Of a DNA stretch of 8,560 nt, positions 1 to 5,829 are shown one piece after another. The position numbers and the translations under genes were made by a program. How positions within the stretch are numbered: position 1 is the stretch's first letter; every line of letters starts with the position of its first letter. The notes under the pieces are model-generated. The model did no database searches. It had not been told where the DNA came from and saw only the letters and a list, made by a program, of their open reading frames with translations. Origin of the DNA: an uncultured Candidatus Saccharibacteria bacterium (GTDB taxonomy: Bacteria > Patescibacteriota > Saccharimonadia > Saccharimonadales > Saccharimonadaceae); NCBI GenBank assembly GCA_938030585.1, contig CALHIA010000089.1, forward strand, positions 1 to 8,560. Direction: 5' to 3'.

Positions 1-4
1 AAAT

Positions 5-343
5 ATGAAAATACATGAGATGAATCTGCAGCCAAAATATTTTGATTTCATTAAGGACGGGACTAAGCGAATCGAGCTTCGTCTTTATGACGAAAAGAGA
101 CAATCAATTCAGCTTGGGGATATTATTGAGTTTGAAAAATCGGATGACGAAAAATTCAAGGCAGAGGTGGTTGGCCTCTTGCGATATAATTCTTTTGCTG
201 ATTTGTTTGAAGATTTTGACATCTCTATTCTCGCGGATGCCTCTATGACAAAGCAAGAACTACTAGAGGTGCTTGGAGAATTTTATTCTGAAGAGAAGCA
301 GGCGGAATTTGGAGTGATTGGGATTCGCATTAAACTAGTCTAA
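5..343 (+). CDS. ASCH-domain protein (PUA-like fold, putative RNA-binding)
   Basis: A complete 112-residue protein. The N-terminal part carries the ASCH signature G-x-K-x-x-E-x-R as G19, K21, E24 and R26, followed by a basic strand (DEKRQ) and L-G-D-I-I-E-F at about 38-43, which is the usual beginning of a stand-alone ASCH protein. The family has a PUA-like beta-barrel and is thought to bind RNA or modified nucleotides; the substrate cannot be read from the sequence. The ATG lies four bases from the left edge, so the ribosome binding site and promoter are outside the window. It is followed after 29 bp by peptidase E on the same strand, so co-transcription is likely, although a functional link is not evident. 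The length is normal for the family and nothing appears broken. The family call is fairly sure, the role unknown. Confidence 0.8.
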   Translation: MKIHEMNLQPKYFDFIKDGTKRIELRLYDEKRQSIQLGDIIEFEKSDDEKFKAEVVGLLRYNSFADLFEDFDISILADASMTKQELLEVLGEFYSEEKQAEFGVIGIRIKLV

Positions 344-372
344 AGATAAATGGGGAATTTGAGGCGATTGTC

Positions 373-981
373 ATGAAAGTATATCTTGCATCTTATGCCA
401 TGATGACCATGGGGAAAATTAGCAAAAATGAAGGCGGTGTAACTGGAAAAAGAGCTGTCTTTATTCCTACTGCTGGGGACCCGTATGAGAATAAGGATTT
501 TGTCGTAGCCGATAAAATTGCCCTACAAAAATATGGAATTGAAGTAACCGATTTAGATTTAAAAAATAAAACGGAAGAAGAGATTAATAAACCACTGGCC
601 ATGGCTGATATTTTATTAGTTGCTGGTGGAGATACTTTTTATTTGATGGAAAAATTGAAGGAAAGTGGCGCAGATAGGGCTATAAAAAATTTCATTAGCA
701 GAGGCGGAATTTATATCGGGTCAAGTGCAGGGTCAATTGTTTGCTGTCCAACAATTGAGGGTGCAGAAAAATTTGACAATCCAAAATTAGCACCAAATTT
801 AGAAAATTTTAATGGAATGGGGATTTTTAATGAAGTGGTTATTCCGCACACCCACAAAGAAAAATATTTCGAAAGAGTAAAAGAAGCCACAGAGAAACTT
901 GCTTCTAAAGGTTTTAAAGTGCATCATTTAACAGATGACGATGTGCTGTTTTTCGATGGAATTAATTCTATCATGTTGTAG
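373..981 (+). CDS. pepE: Peptidase E, alpha-aspartyl dipeptidase-like (family S51)
   Basis: A 202-residue cytoplasmic serine peptidase of family S51, related to enzymes that hydrolyse dipeptides with N-terminal aspartate and to cyanophycinases. The nucleophile elbow G-S-S-A-G-S lies at 116-121, making Ser118 the probable nucleophile. His159 in the I-P-H-T-H segment is the likely catalytic histidine. The V-A-G-G-D-T-F segment at 83-89 matches the conserved loop before the elbow. There is no signal peptide. The protein is somewhat shorter than E. coli PepE (about 229 residues), as is common in minimal genomes. The ATG is preceded by GAGG with 8 bases of spacing. It follows the ASCH gene by 29 bp and converges on the Nudix gene with only 14 bp between stops. 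A role in peptide scavenging fits a host-dependent organism, but that is inference. Exact substrate specificity is uncertain within S51. Confidence 0.82.
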   Translation: MKVYLASYAMMTMGKISKNEGGVTGKRAVFIPTAGDPYENKDFVVADKIALQKYGIEVTDLDLKNKTEEEINKPLAMADILLVAGGDTFYLMEKLKESGADRAIKNFISRGGIYIGSSAGSIVCCPTIEGAEKFDNPKLAPNLENFNGMGIFNEVVIPHTHKEKYFERVKEATEKLASKGFKVHHLTDDDVLFFDGINSIML

Positions 982-1000
982 TTTGACTACTTTTATTATT
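978..1000 (+). terminator. Possible weak intrinsic terminator after pepE
   Basis: GTAGT and ACTAC form a 5-bp stem around a 3-base loop, starting inside the pepE stop codon, and are followed directly by TTTTATTATT. It sits in the 14-bp gap between the converging pepE and Nudix genes and overlaps the Nudix stop codon. The stem is short, so this is tentative. Confidence 0.35.
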
Positions 1001-1385
1001 CTCTAATATAGTCAGAATATTCTGGGGAGTAGGAGACGGTGTCTTGAATTTTTCCCGGGTCAAATAGACCAATTTCAACGTTATCTGATGGATGAAATTC
1101 AGTGGCAGAGTCTAATTCTAATTCATAAATAATGAAGATAAGTGGTCTATTCGCTGCAGCATCAATCATCTTGAAGATTTTGGGACCGGAAGTGATGATA
1201 AACTCGCCTACGCCAATTTCTTCAGTTAATTCCCTTTTTAGGGCTTCATCTATAGTCTCGTAATGCTCAATCCCGCCACCTGGCAAATCCCACTTCTTAC
1301 CATCTTCTTTAACTAGGAGAATTTTTCCGTTAAAGTTGATTTTGGCCTTAACGGAAACTCGGTAGTAAGGGCTTTTGATTTGCAT
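996..1385 (-). CDS. Nudix hydrolase
   Basis: A 129-residue single-domain Nudix protein. The Nudix box G-x5-E-x7-R-E-U-x-E-E-x-G-U is intact: G37, E43, R51-E52, E55-E56 and G58-V59. The glutamates bind the metal ion that drives cleavage of a nucleoside diphosphate linked to another group X. The L-P-G-G-G run just before the box is typical. The substrate (8-oxo-dGTP, another damaged nucleotide, or a nucleotide sugar) cannot be told from sequence. The gene starts 66 bp after the ftsH stop, and its ATG is in the same reading frame as ftsH, just past a 24-bp tandem repeat derived from the ftsH tail. A weak AAAGAG lies upstream of the ATG, so translation probably depends on read-through transcription from ftsH. 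The box makes the family call secure. Confidence 0.9.
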   Translation of the reverse strand: MQIKSPYYRVSVKAKINFNGKILLVKEDGKKWDLPGGGIEHYETIDEALKRELTEEIGVGEFIITSGPKIFKMIDAAANRPLIFIIYELELDSATEFHPSDNVEIGLFDPGKIQDTVSYSPEYSDYIRE

Positions 1386-1393
1386 AGGTTTGA

Positions 1394-1465
1394 CGCTCTT
1401 TTATTGGTAAAGTTTAGTATTCTTTTATTAGTAAGGTTTAGCGTTCTCTTATTAGTAAAGTTTAG
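1394..1465 (-). repeat. Three 24-bp tandem repeats copying the end of ftsH
   Basis: Units at 1394-1417, 1418-1441 and 1442-1465 share the core ATT(A/G)GTAA(A/G)GTTTAG on the plus strand with few differences. The ftsH-proximal unit contains the last FtsH codons and its stop codon. Because 24 is a multiple of three, the copies stay in the ftsH frame and read, on the minus strand, AKLY**EN, AKPY**KN and TKLYQ*KS, then run into the Nudix start. A possible decayed fourth unit overlaps the Nudix ATG, but the similarity is only about half. Tandem duplication of a gene's terminal codons and stop is the simplest reading. Confidence 0.85.
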
Positions 1466-3404
1466 CTTCCTTTGGCAACTTGCTACCTTCGAAAATATCC
1501 TTGAGATCTTCTTCTTCGAGGGTTTCTTTTTCGAGAAGCGCGTTGGCTACACGATCGAGAACTTCACGGTTAGCAAGCAAAACAGCTTCTGCACGCTTAG
1601 CGGCTTCATCAGTGAAAGCGCGCATTTCTTGATCAATGAGCTCAGCGGTTTTTTCAGAATATGGTTTGCCACTGGTGAGGGCGTAGTAAGACGATTCTTC
1701 AGATGGAAAAACTTGATTACGAGTCTTGGTACCGAGACCTTCGCGTAAAATCATATCCTTGCTGAGCTCGGCGATATGTTTCAAATCTGAAGAGGCACCA
1801 GTAGTGACACGATCTTCACCGAAGATGATTTTTTCCGCGATACGACCACCCATTGCACGAGCCATCACATCCTTGAGTTCGTAAATATTTTTGTAGCTAC
1901 GATCTTCTGGCGGTAAGAACCAAGTGACACCACCGGTATGACCACGAGGAATAATGGTGATTTTATGCACTGGATCAGAATCTGGAAGGACGTGGCCAAC
2001 TACGGCATGGCCAGCTTCGTGATAGGCGGTAAGCTTCTTTTCTTCGTCGTTCATCACCTTGGATTTACGTTCTGGACCAATCGCCACGCGTTCGAAAGCT
2101 TCGGTGAGATCCTTATTGGTGATTTCTTTGTGGCCAACTCTCGCAGCAGTGATGGCGGCTTCGTTGGCAATATTAGCTAGGTCTGCACCAGAGGAGCCGG
2201 CGGTTTTTTTGGCGAGAGATTCAAGATCAATAGATTCGACGGCTGGTTTGTTCTTGAAATGTACCTTCAAAATCTCGAGACGGTCCTTACGTTCTGGTAA
2301 AGCCACCTCAACATGACGGTCGAAACGACCTGGACGAAGTAGAGCCTTATCAAGCATATCGATACGGTTGGTCGCAGCAATCACGATGACGCCGGATTCA
2401 TTATCAAAACCATCCATCTCAACGAGAATTTGGTTCAAAGTTTGCTCATCTTCACGACCGGCACCACCACGCGAATCGCGCTTGTGAGCTACAGCGTCAA
2501 TTTCATCGATGAAGATAATACTTGGGGCATTTTTCTTAGCTTTACTAAAAAGGTCACGAACACGAGAAGCACCGACACCGACGAACATTTCAGCAAATTC
2601 AGAACCGGAAATACTAAAGAAAGGAACGTTGGCTTCACCTGCTACGGCACGCGCCATCAAAGTTTTACCAGTACCTGGATCGCCGGCGAGCAAGACGCCG
2701 CGAGGGATTTTGGCACCAAGTTTTTCGTATTTTTTAGGATTCTTGAGAAAATCGACAATTTCGGAAAGATCCTGCTTAGCAGCTTCGTTACCAGCGACAT
2801 CATCGAATAAGACGCGCTTTTTATCTGGACCGTAAAGTTTGGCGCGAGATTTGCCAAAGCTCATACTTTCCTTATTCACACTTTGCGCTTGACCAAGCAT
2901 ACGACTAAAGAGGAAGACGGCAAGGACGATCGGAATGACAAAAGAGGCAATATTAAGAATAATACCGAGTAAATTTATATCGTCGGAATAGGTGATGTTT
3001 GGGTATTTTTTCAAACATTCGGCAGCATCGTTACCGGACTTATCGGTACATTTGACCATGAGACCCTGATCATAAAGAGTGCCAGCGCCATCCTTACGAG
3101 AATATTTTTTGGCTTTTTGATCTTTATAGGTGATAGTGAGGTTATTACCAGAGACGTTAATTTCCTGGATTTTGCCATTTTCTTGATTGGCTTCGGCGAT
3201 GACCTCAGAAAGCGGAACTTCCTTATGAGCATTTTCACCATTACCGGTGACGTAATTCCAAAAAGCAAGCGATAAAATAATTAATAAGAAGGTAGAAAAG
3301 AGCGAGCGAAAGGTGTTCGAAGGGCCATTTTTCTTCGATTTGTTATTATTTGATTTCACAAATTTGATTTTAGGACGATTTGAATCAGTATTTGAATTAT
3401 TCAT
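1452..3404 (-). CDS. ftsH: ATP-dependent zinc metalloprotease FtsH
   Basis: A 650-residue membrane-anchored AAA+ protease that extracts and degrades misfolded membrane and short-lived cytosolic proteins as a hexamer. The order is: basic N-terminus; TM1 at about 33-53; an extracytoplasmic domain of about 90 residues with a Cys pair (C119, C130); TM2 at about 145-170; AAA module with Walker A GDPGTGKT (241-248), pore loop M-F-V-G (273-276), Walker B with D300-E301, and second region of homology with arginine fingers R357 and R360; then the protease domain with H462-E-A-G-H466 and probable third zinc ligand D540. All catalytic residues are present. Walker A has Asp242 where most FtsH proteins have Pro. 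The length is normal. The ATG at 3404 has no Shine-Dalgarno sequence but sits 7 bases after an extended -10 box, so the message may be leaderless. It is divergent from tRNA-Pro and followed in frame by the Nudix gene. Confidence 0.98.
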   Translation of the reverse strand: MNNSNTDSNRPKIKFVKSNNNKSKKNGPSNTFRSLFSTFLLIILSLAFWNYVTGNGENAHKEVPLSEVIAEANQENGKIQEINVSGNNLTITYKDQKAKKYSRKDGAGTLYDQGLMVKCTDKSGNDAAECLKKYPNITYSDDINLLGIILNIASFVIPIVLAVFLFSRMLGQAQSVNKESMSFGKSRAKLYGPDKKRVLFDDVAGNEAAKQDLSEIVDFLKNPKKYEKLGAKIPRGVLLAGDPGTGKTLMARAVAGEANVPFFSISGSEFAEMFVGVGASRVRDLFSKAKKNAPSIIFIDEIDAVAHKRDSRGGAGREDEQTLNQILVEMDGFDNESGVIVIAATNRIDMLDKALLRPGRFDRHVEVALPERKDRLEILKVHFKNKPAVESIDLESLAKKTAGSSGADLANIANEAAITAARVGHKEITNKDLTEAFERVAIGPERKSKVMNDEEKKLTAYHEAGHAVVGHVLPDSDPVHKITIIPRGHTGGVTWFLPPEDRSYKNIYELKDVMARAMGGRIAEKIIFGEDRVTTGASSDLKHIAELSKDMILREGLGTKTRNQVFPSEESSYYALTSGKPYSEKTAELIDQEMRAFTDEAAKRAEAVLLANREVLDRVANALLEKETLEEEDLKDIFEGSKLPKEAKLY

Positions 3405-3411
3405 ATCTATA

Positions 3412-3420
3412 ATTTTAACA
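3412..3420 (-). promoter_or_regulatory. Extended -10 promoter for ftsH
   Basis: On the minus strand TG-T-TAAAAT forms an extended -10 element (TG at 3420-3419, hexamer at 3417-3412). No good -35 hexamer is seen at 17 bp. Only 7 bases separate the hexamer from the ftsH ATG, placing the predicted transcription start at or next to the initiation codon. It overlaps the zone of the divergent tRNA promoter. Confidence 0.5.
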
Positions 3421-3426
3421 TATTTA

Positions 3427-3455
3427 TTGCATAATTAACGGAAATGTGGTAGATT
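3427..3455 (+). promoter_or_regulatory. Sigma70-type promoter for tRNA-Pro
   Basis: TTGCAT (3427-3432), a 17-bp spacer and TAGATT (3450-3455) lie 15 bases before the mature tRNA 5' end, which leaves a short precursor leader. Spacing is ideal. The element is back to back with the ftsH promoter. Confidence 0.6.
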
Positions 3456-3470
3456 AAAAGAGTAGTGTTT

Positions 3471-3546
3471 CGGGGCGTGGCACAGTTGGTAGCGCGCGGC
3501 GTTTGGGACGCTGAGGTCGCAAGTTCGAGTCTTGTCGCCCCGACCA
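3471..3546 (+). tRNA. tRNA-Pro, anticodon TGG
   Basis: A 76-nt cloverleaf. The acceptor stem CGGGGCG pairs with CGCCCCG, followed by A73 and an encoded CCA. The D arm is GCAC/GCGC with one A-C mismatch and an 8-base loop. The anticodon stem CGGCG pairs with CGCTG (one G-U pair) around loop TTTGGGA, giving anticodon TGG at 3504-3506 and the G37 expected of proline tRNAs. The variable loop is 5 bases, and the T arm is GCAAG/CTTGT with loop TTCGAGT. The UGG anticodon with modified U34 could in principle read all four proline codons, useful in a reduced genome. It has its own promoter and terminator, and its 3' third is duplicated downstream. Confidence 0.95.
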
Positions 3547-3552
3547 CATCAC

Positions 3553-3593
3553 GTATTGCGACTATTCGTATGGTCGTTTTTTATTTGTGTTTA
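3553..3593 (+). repeat. Direct repeat copy 1 (terminator block)
   Basis: A 41-bp segment containing the tRNA terminator that recurs at 3749-3790 with a few substitutions and one extra T. The stem bases are identical in both copies and differences fall mainly in the loop and tail. Confidence 0.85.
3559..3582 (+). terminator. Intrinsic terminator of tRNA-Pro
   Basis: CGACTATTCGTATGGTCG folds into a 7-bp stem (one G-U pair) with a 4-base loop and is followed at once by TTTTTT. It begins 12 bases after the encoded CCA, as expected for a tRNA transcription terminator. The whole element is duplicated at about 3749-3790. Confidence 0.8.
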
Positions 3594-3599
3594 GCTTAA

Positions 3600-3640
3600 T
3601 CGAACTTGCGGAACGTCCCAAGGGGTAAACGCAAGTTCGA
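3600..3640. repeat. Inverted repeat made from the tRNA-Pro T arm
   Basis: TCGAACTTGCG (3600-3610) is the exact reverse complement of CGCAAGTTCGA (3630-3640), an 11-bp stem with a 19-base loop. The left arm is also the reverse complement of the T arm in the real tRNA (3518-3528). Within the loop, CGTCCCAA (3614-3621) is the reverse complement of the tRNA anticodon-loop segment at 3503-3510. The left half therefore looks like an inverted, internally shortened copy of the tRNA middle. Confidence 0.75.
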
Positions 3641-3658
3641 GTCTTGTCGCCCCGACCA
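3630..3658 (+). repeat. Exact 29-bp duplicate of the tRNA-Pro 3' end
   Basis: The last base of the variable loop, the whole T arm, the acceptor 3' strand and ACCA of tRNA-Pro (3518-3546) recur here without a mismatch, 112 bp downstream. No 5' half of a tRNA precedes it, so it is not a second functional tRNA. Duplicated tRNA 3' ends are the classical footprint of integration at a tRNA attachment site, though tandem duplication followed by deletion would give the same remnant. Confidence 0.85.
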
Positions 3659-3670
3659 TTCCAGGAGGAA

Positions 3671-3698
3671 AAATAAAGAAAATTTATTTTCTTTATTT
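3671..3698. repeat. Perfect AT-rich palindrome
   Basis: AAATAAAGAAAA (3671-3682) and TTTTCTTTATTT (3687-3698) are exact reverse complements around TTTA, a 12-bp stem of almost pure A and T. It lies in the 90-bp segment that separates the duplicated tRNA end from the duplicated terminator. It could act as a weak bidirectional terminator for the converging tRNA and CYTH transcripts, but there is no GC stem to support that firmly. Confidence 0.7.
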
Positions 3699-3748
3699 GA
3701 CCGACGCAGAATGGAAAGATTTTGCGATAGCAAAAGATTACCATTCAA

Positions 3749-3790
3749 GTATTGCGACTATTTATATGGTCGTTTTTTTATTTGTATTTA
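3749..3790 (+). repeat. Direct repeat copy 2 with terminator hairpin
   Basis: A second copy of the 3553-3593 block. The hairpin CGACTATTTATATGGTCG (3755-3772) keeps the same 7-bp stem and is followed by seven T, so it should still terminate plus-strand transcription. It lies just outside the end of the converging CYTH gene. It does not have a T tract in the minus direction. Confidence 0.8.
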
Positions 3791-3794
3791 TTTT

Positions 3795-4325
3795 TCAGAA
3801 TTTAAGTTCACGCAAATCATCCAAATCTATTCCGCGCTCTAAATATAACGATTTGATATCAGTAGTGATAATTTCATCTTCATCAAAACCTAGGAGTTCT
3901 GCGCAGTTTTTCACATCTTCAACTTTTTCAGATTCGATTTCGAGAATATAGCCAAGTTTTGGCCAATGATCAATCGATATTTTGGAGTCACCCAACAGGA
4001 ATTCATCCCTGGTATTTTCTTGGTAGGTTTTATGCGTGAGACCGAGTTTTTCGAGGATTACCAAAGCCTCATTAAAATCACTTACAGTAACTTCCCTTTC
4101 GTTAGTGCCAGAAAGCGAGTCATCGACAATCTCTTTTACGGTTAAAGTCGTTTTCTTACCATCTGTTCGGAGTCTTCCCCAACGAGCATTGGATTTTGGA
4201 ACTGAATCAAAAGTATATCTTTTGAAATTATAGAATCCTAGTGGTTTGGTGTTTAGTTCTAAGAGTTTATTTTTGGTCTCTTCTGGATTAATATTGATGA
4301 TTCTACCTTCAATTTCTACACCCAT
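3795..4325 (-). CDS. CYTH-domain protein (CyaB/thiamine triphosphatase-like)
   Basis: A 176-residue protein of the CYTH superfamily, whose tunnel-shaped beta barrel binds triphosphates (ATP in class IV adenylate cyclases, thiamine triphosphate or inorganic triphosphate in others). The N-terminus reads G-V-E-I-E-G-R, that is E4-x-E6-x-R8, a variant of the ExExK signature. Other expected charged strands are present: R51/R53 in R-L-R, K64 in L-T-V-K-E, E76-R77-E78, R106, D119, and E129/E131 in L-E-I-E-S-E. The length is normal. AAGGAG lies 5 bases before the ATG, fixing the start. It ends in TGA, showing UGA is a stop in this genome. It follows the methyltransferase gene by 80 bp with a possible promoter of its own, and converges on the tRNA-Pro region. 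Which substrate it acts on is unknown. Confidence 0.8.
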   Translation of the reverse strand: MGVEIEGRIININPEETKNKLLELNTKPLGFYNFKRYTFDSVPKSNARWGRLRTDGKKTTLTVKEIVDDSLSGTNEREVTVSDFNEALVILEKLGLTHKTYQENTRDEFLLGDSKISIDHWPKLGYILEIESEKVEDVKNCAELLGFDEDEIITTDIKSLYLERGIDLDDLRELKF

Positions 4326-4346
4326 AATTACTCCTTTTATAGATTT

Positions 4347-4373
4347 AGTATATCATCGATACACTGATGTGAA
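4347..4373 (-). promoter_or_regulatory. Possible promoter of the CYTH gene
   Basis: On the minus strand TTCACA (4373-4368), a 15-bp spacer and TATACT (4352-4347) lie upstream of the AAGGAG ribosome site of the CYTH gene. The -10 box is good; the spacer is two bases short of ideal. Confidence 0.4.
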
Positions 4374-4405
4374 TCATCTTCTATTTTGAGATTTTCGAAA
4401 AATTA

Positions 4406-5074
4406 TTAGGCACAATAAATAATCGCGATGGTTTCGGCGACACGGAAACTAGCGACTTTGGCTTGATGGGATTTTAACCATTCATCGACTGCACGAGCGG
4501 AACCTGGTAACTCTGGATTGTTATAATCATGCACAATAATTACGCCACCTTGCGACATTTTGTCGGTAACGAGATGCAGGCTGGTTTTGATAGATTGATA
4601 TAAATCACCGTCCAGAAAGGCATAGGAAATTTTTTCCGGTATATCATATATGATATCAAGATCGTCAAAAAAGGCCTTTTTAATTTTCGGTAATTTGAGT
4701 CCCATTTTCTTAAATTTTTCAATAACTTCGCGTTTGGTAACAAGTAATTCCCCGGCCTGAAAAGCATCGCCAGCTGCCGAATTGTCTTCGCGGGTTTTAG
4801 CAGGAAGCCCCTCAAAAGAATCATAGAGCCAGAGTATTTTTTGACTGGTCGAAGGGGTGTGATTTTCTGACTGGAGGGCGCCACCATGGCCCATCGATTC
4901 TAAAAGTTTTTGATAAAGTACAGAGGTATCAGCCTTATAACAACCGAATTCCACGACGTCACCTGGCACATTATTATTTAAGGTTTTTTTAAGCTCTTGC
5001 AAAAGAATTTCGGTTTCACGAGCGGTGACTTGCTGCATGTAATCCTGATTTTTGGAAGAATTTTTGACTTTCAT
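4406..5074 (-). CDS. TylF/macrocin-type O-methyltransferase family protein
   Basis: A 222-residue class I SAM-dependent methyltransferase of the TylF (macrocin O-methyltransferase) family, which methylates hydroxyls on sugars and related substrates using a metal ion. Motif I is V-V-E-F-G-C-Y at 40-46, followed by the family's L-Y-D-S-F-E-G-L-P at 83-91. A-F-L-D-G-D at 152-157 and V-H-D-Y at 181-184 supply the likely metal and catalytic acidic residues (D155, D183). Length is slightly below the usual 240-260. There is no Shine-Dalgarno sequence before the ATG at 5074, nor before the in-frame Met13, so the start is not certain. It lies 34 bp after the membrane protein gene, with a TAAAAT box at 5091-5086 in the gap. 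A role in modifying surface glycans is possible but not shown. Confidence 0.8.
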   Translation of the reverse strand: MKVKNSSKNQDYMQQVTARETEILLQELKKTLNNNVPGDVVEFGCYKADTSVLYQKLLESMGHGGALQSENHTPSTSQKILWLYDSFEGLPAKTREDNSAAGDAFQAGELLVTKREVIEKFKKMGLKLPKIKKAFFDDLDIIYDIPEKISYAFLDGDLYQSIKTSLHLVTDKMSQGGVIIVHDYNNPELPGSARAVDEWLKSHQAKVASFRVAETIAIIYCA

Positions 5075-5108
5075 TTGATGAATTTATTTTAGACTTTTCG
5101 ACTGAATT

Positions 5109-5780
5109 TTATTTTAGAAAATTATTTTTTCGTAAGAAAAAGGCGAAAATTATGCCCCCGATACCTGCAGAAATTATATCACCCATGGTATCGCCGACAC
5201 CTGGAGCATTGAGTTCTTGCATATGTCCGCCACAAAGCTGATCATAGGAAAATTCAAAACATTCCCAGGCGGCCGCGATAAAGAAAACAAAAGAAACAAT
5301 GAAGAGAAAAGCGAAGGTGGTGGAGTATTTTTTAACTTTTATCTCGGAAGTACGTGAGGTGGAAGACGATTTTACGGCAGAATCCTTGCCGTCGTAGACA
5401 TTATCGAGAATTTCTTTGGCGAGAAAAGCAGAAAATACGCCAGACAAAGTGTGGACGATTTTATCATAGCTCGGAGAACCAAAAATAATCAGAGTTTTAT
5501 ACCAATCAAGATCGATGCCAAGCACCATGGCGATAACTAAAAAGAAACTATAGGCAAGACGAAGCTTGGTAGAAGTATGAAGATTGATTTTTACGATTAG
5601 GTCTGGGATGAAAGGCAGGATAATTGTTACGAGATAACTTGGTAACTTATGCCAGGTCACCGGATCGATGAAGTGCATGATAGTGAGTGCGACACCAGAA
5701 AAGGCAATCAGAAACTTGATAATTAAATCTAGCTTAGCGAGATTGGAAGTTTTTTGGAATTGTTTAATAAATTTTTTCAT
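5109..5780 (-). CDS. Integral membrane protein, YjdF/DUF2238-like
   Basis: A 223-residue polytopic membrane protein of unknown function. Hydrophobic segments lie at about 17-37, 48-66, 76-93, 108-125, 153-175 and 199-216, with a hydrophilic Ser/Lys loop at 128-152. Conserved-looking polar motifs inside or beside the membrane are Y-D-K-I-V-H-x-L-S-G (105-114), W-E-x-x-E-F (172-177) and G-V-G-D-T-M-G-D (194-201), the pattern seen in YjdF/DUF2238 proteins. The frame is open up to a GTG at 5834, but that start would lie in a hairpin. The ATG at 5780 has AAAGAG with 7 bases of spacing and a promoter-like box upstream, so it is preferred. It lies 117 bp after dnaK and 34 bp before the TylF-like gene, and may head a short operon with it. 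The family call is moderate. Confidence 0.65.
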   Translation of the reverse strand: MKKFIKQFQKTSNLAKLDLIIKFLIAFSGVALTIMHFIDPVTWHKLPSYLVTIILPFIPDLIVKINLHTSTKLRLAYSFFLVIAMVLGIDLDWYKTLIIFGSPSYDKIVHTLSGVFSAFLAKEILDNVYDGKDSAVKSSSTSRTSEIKVKKYSTTFAFLFIVSFVFFIAAAWECFEFSYDQLCGGHMQELNAPGVGDTMGDIISAGIGGIIFAFFLRKNNFLK

Positions 5781-5802
5781 AATGAACTCTTTAATTTGCT
5801 TT

Positions 5803-5811
5803 ATTTTAGCA
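5803..5811 (-). promoter_or_regulatory. Extended -10 promoter for the membrane protein gene
   Basis: TG-C-TAAAAT on the minus strand (TG at 5811-5810, hexamer 5808-5803) gives a predicted start near 5796 and a leader of about 16 bases containing AAAGAG. The -35 position (TTCTGT) is poor. The form matches the ftsH -10 element. Confidence 0.45.
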
Positions 5812-5829
5812 TATATGTTGTAAATACAG

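Noticed and set aside
1394..1465. CRISPR array or transposon end
   Set aside because: The units are directly adjacent without spacers and derive from the ftsH tail; no cas gene or transposase is nearby.
3600..3658. A second tRNA gene
   Set aside because: Only the T arm and acceptor 3' strand are present; there is no 5' acceptor strand, D arm or proper anticodon arm.
3562..3744. Minus-strand frame containing G-D-K-T-R-T-C
   Set aside because: It is the antisense translation of the duplicated tRNA 3' end and terminators, a well-known spurious peptide in annotations.
3606..3842. Plus-strand frame across the tRNA remnant
   Set aside because: It crosses the tRNA fragment, palindrome and terminator, then runs antisense to CYTH; no domain pattern or ribosome site supports it.
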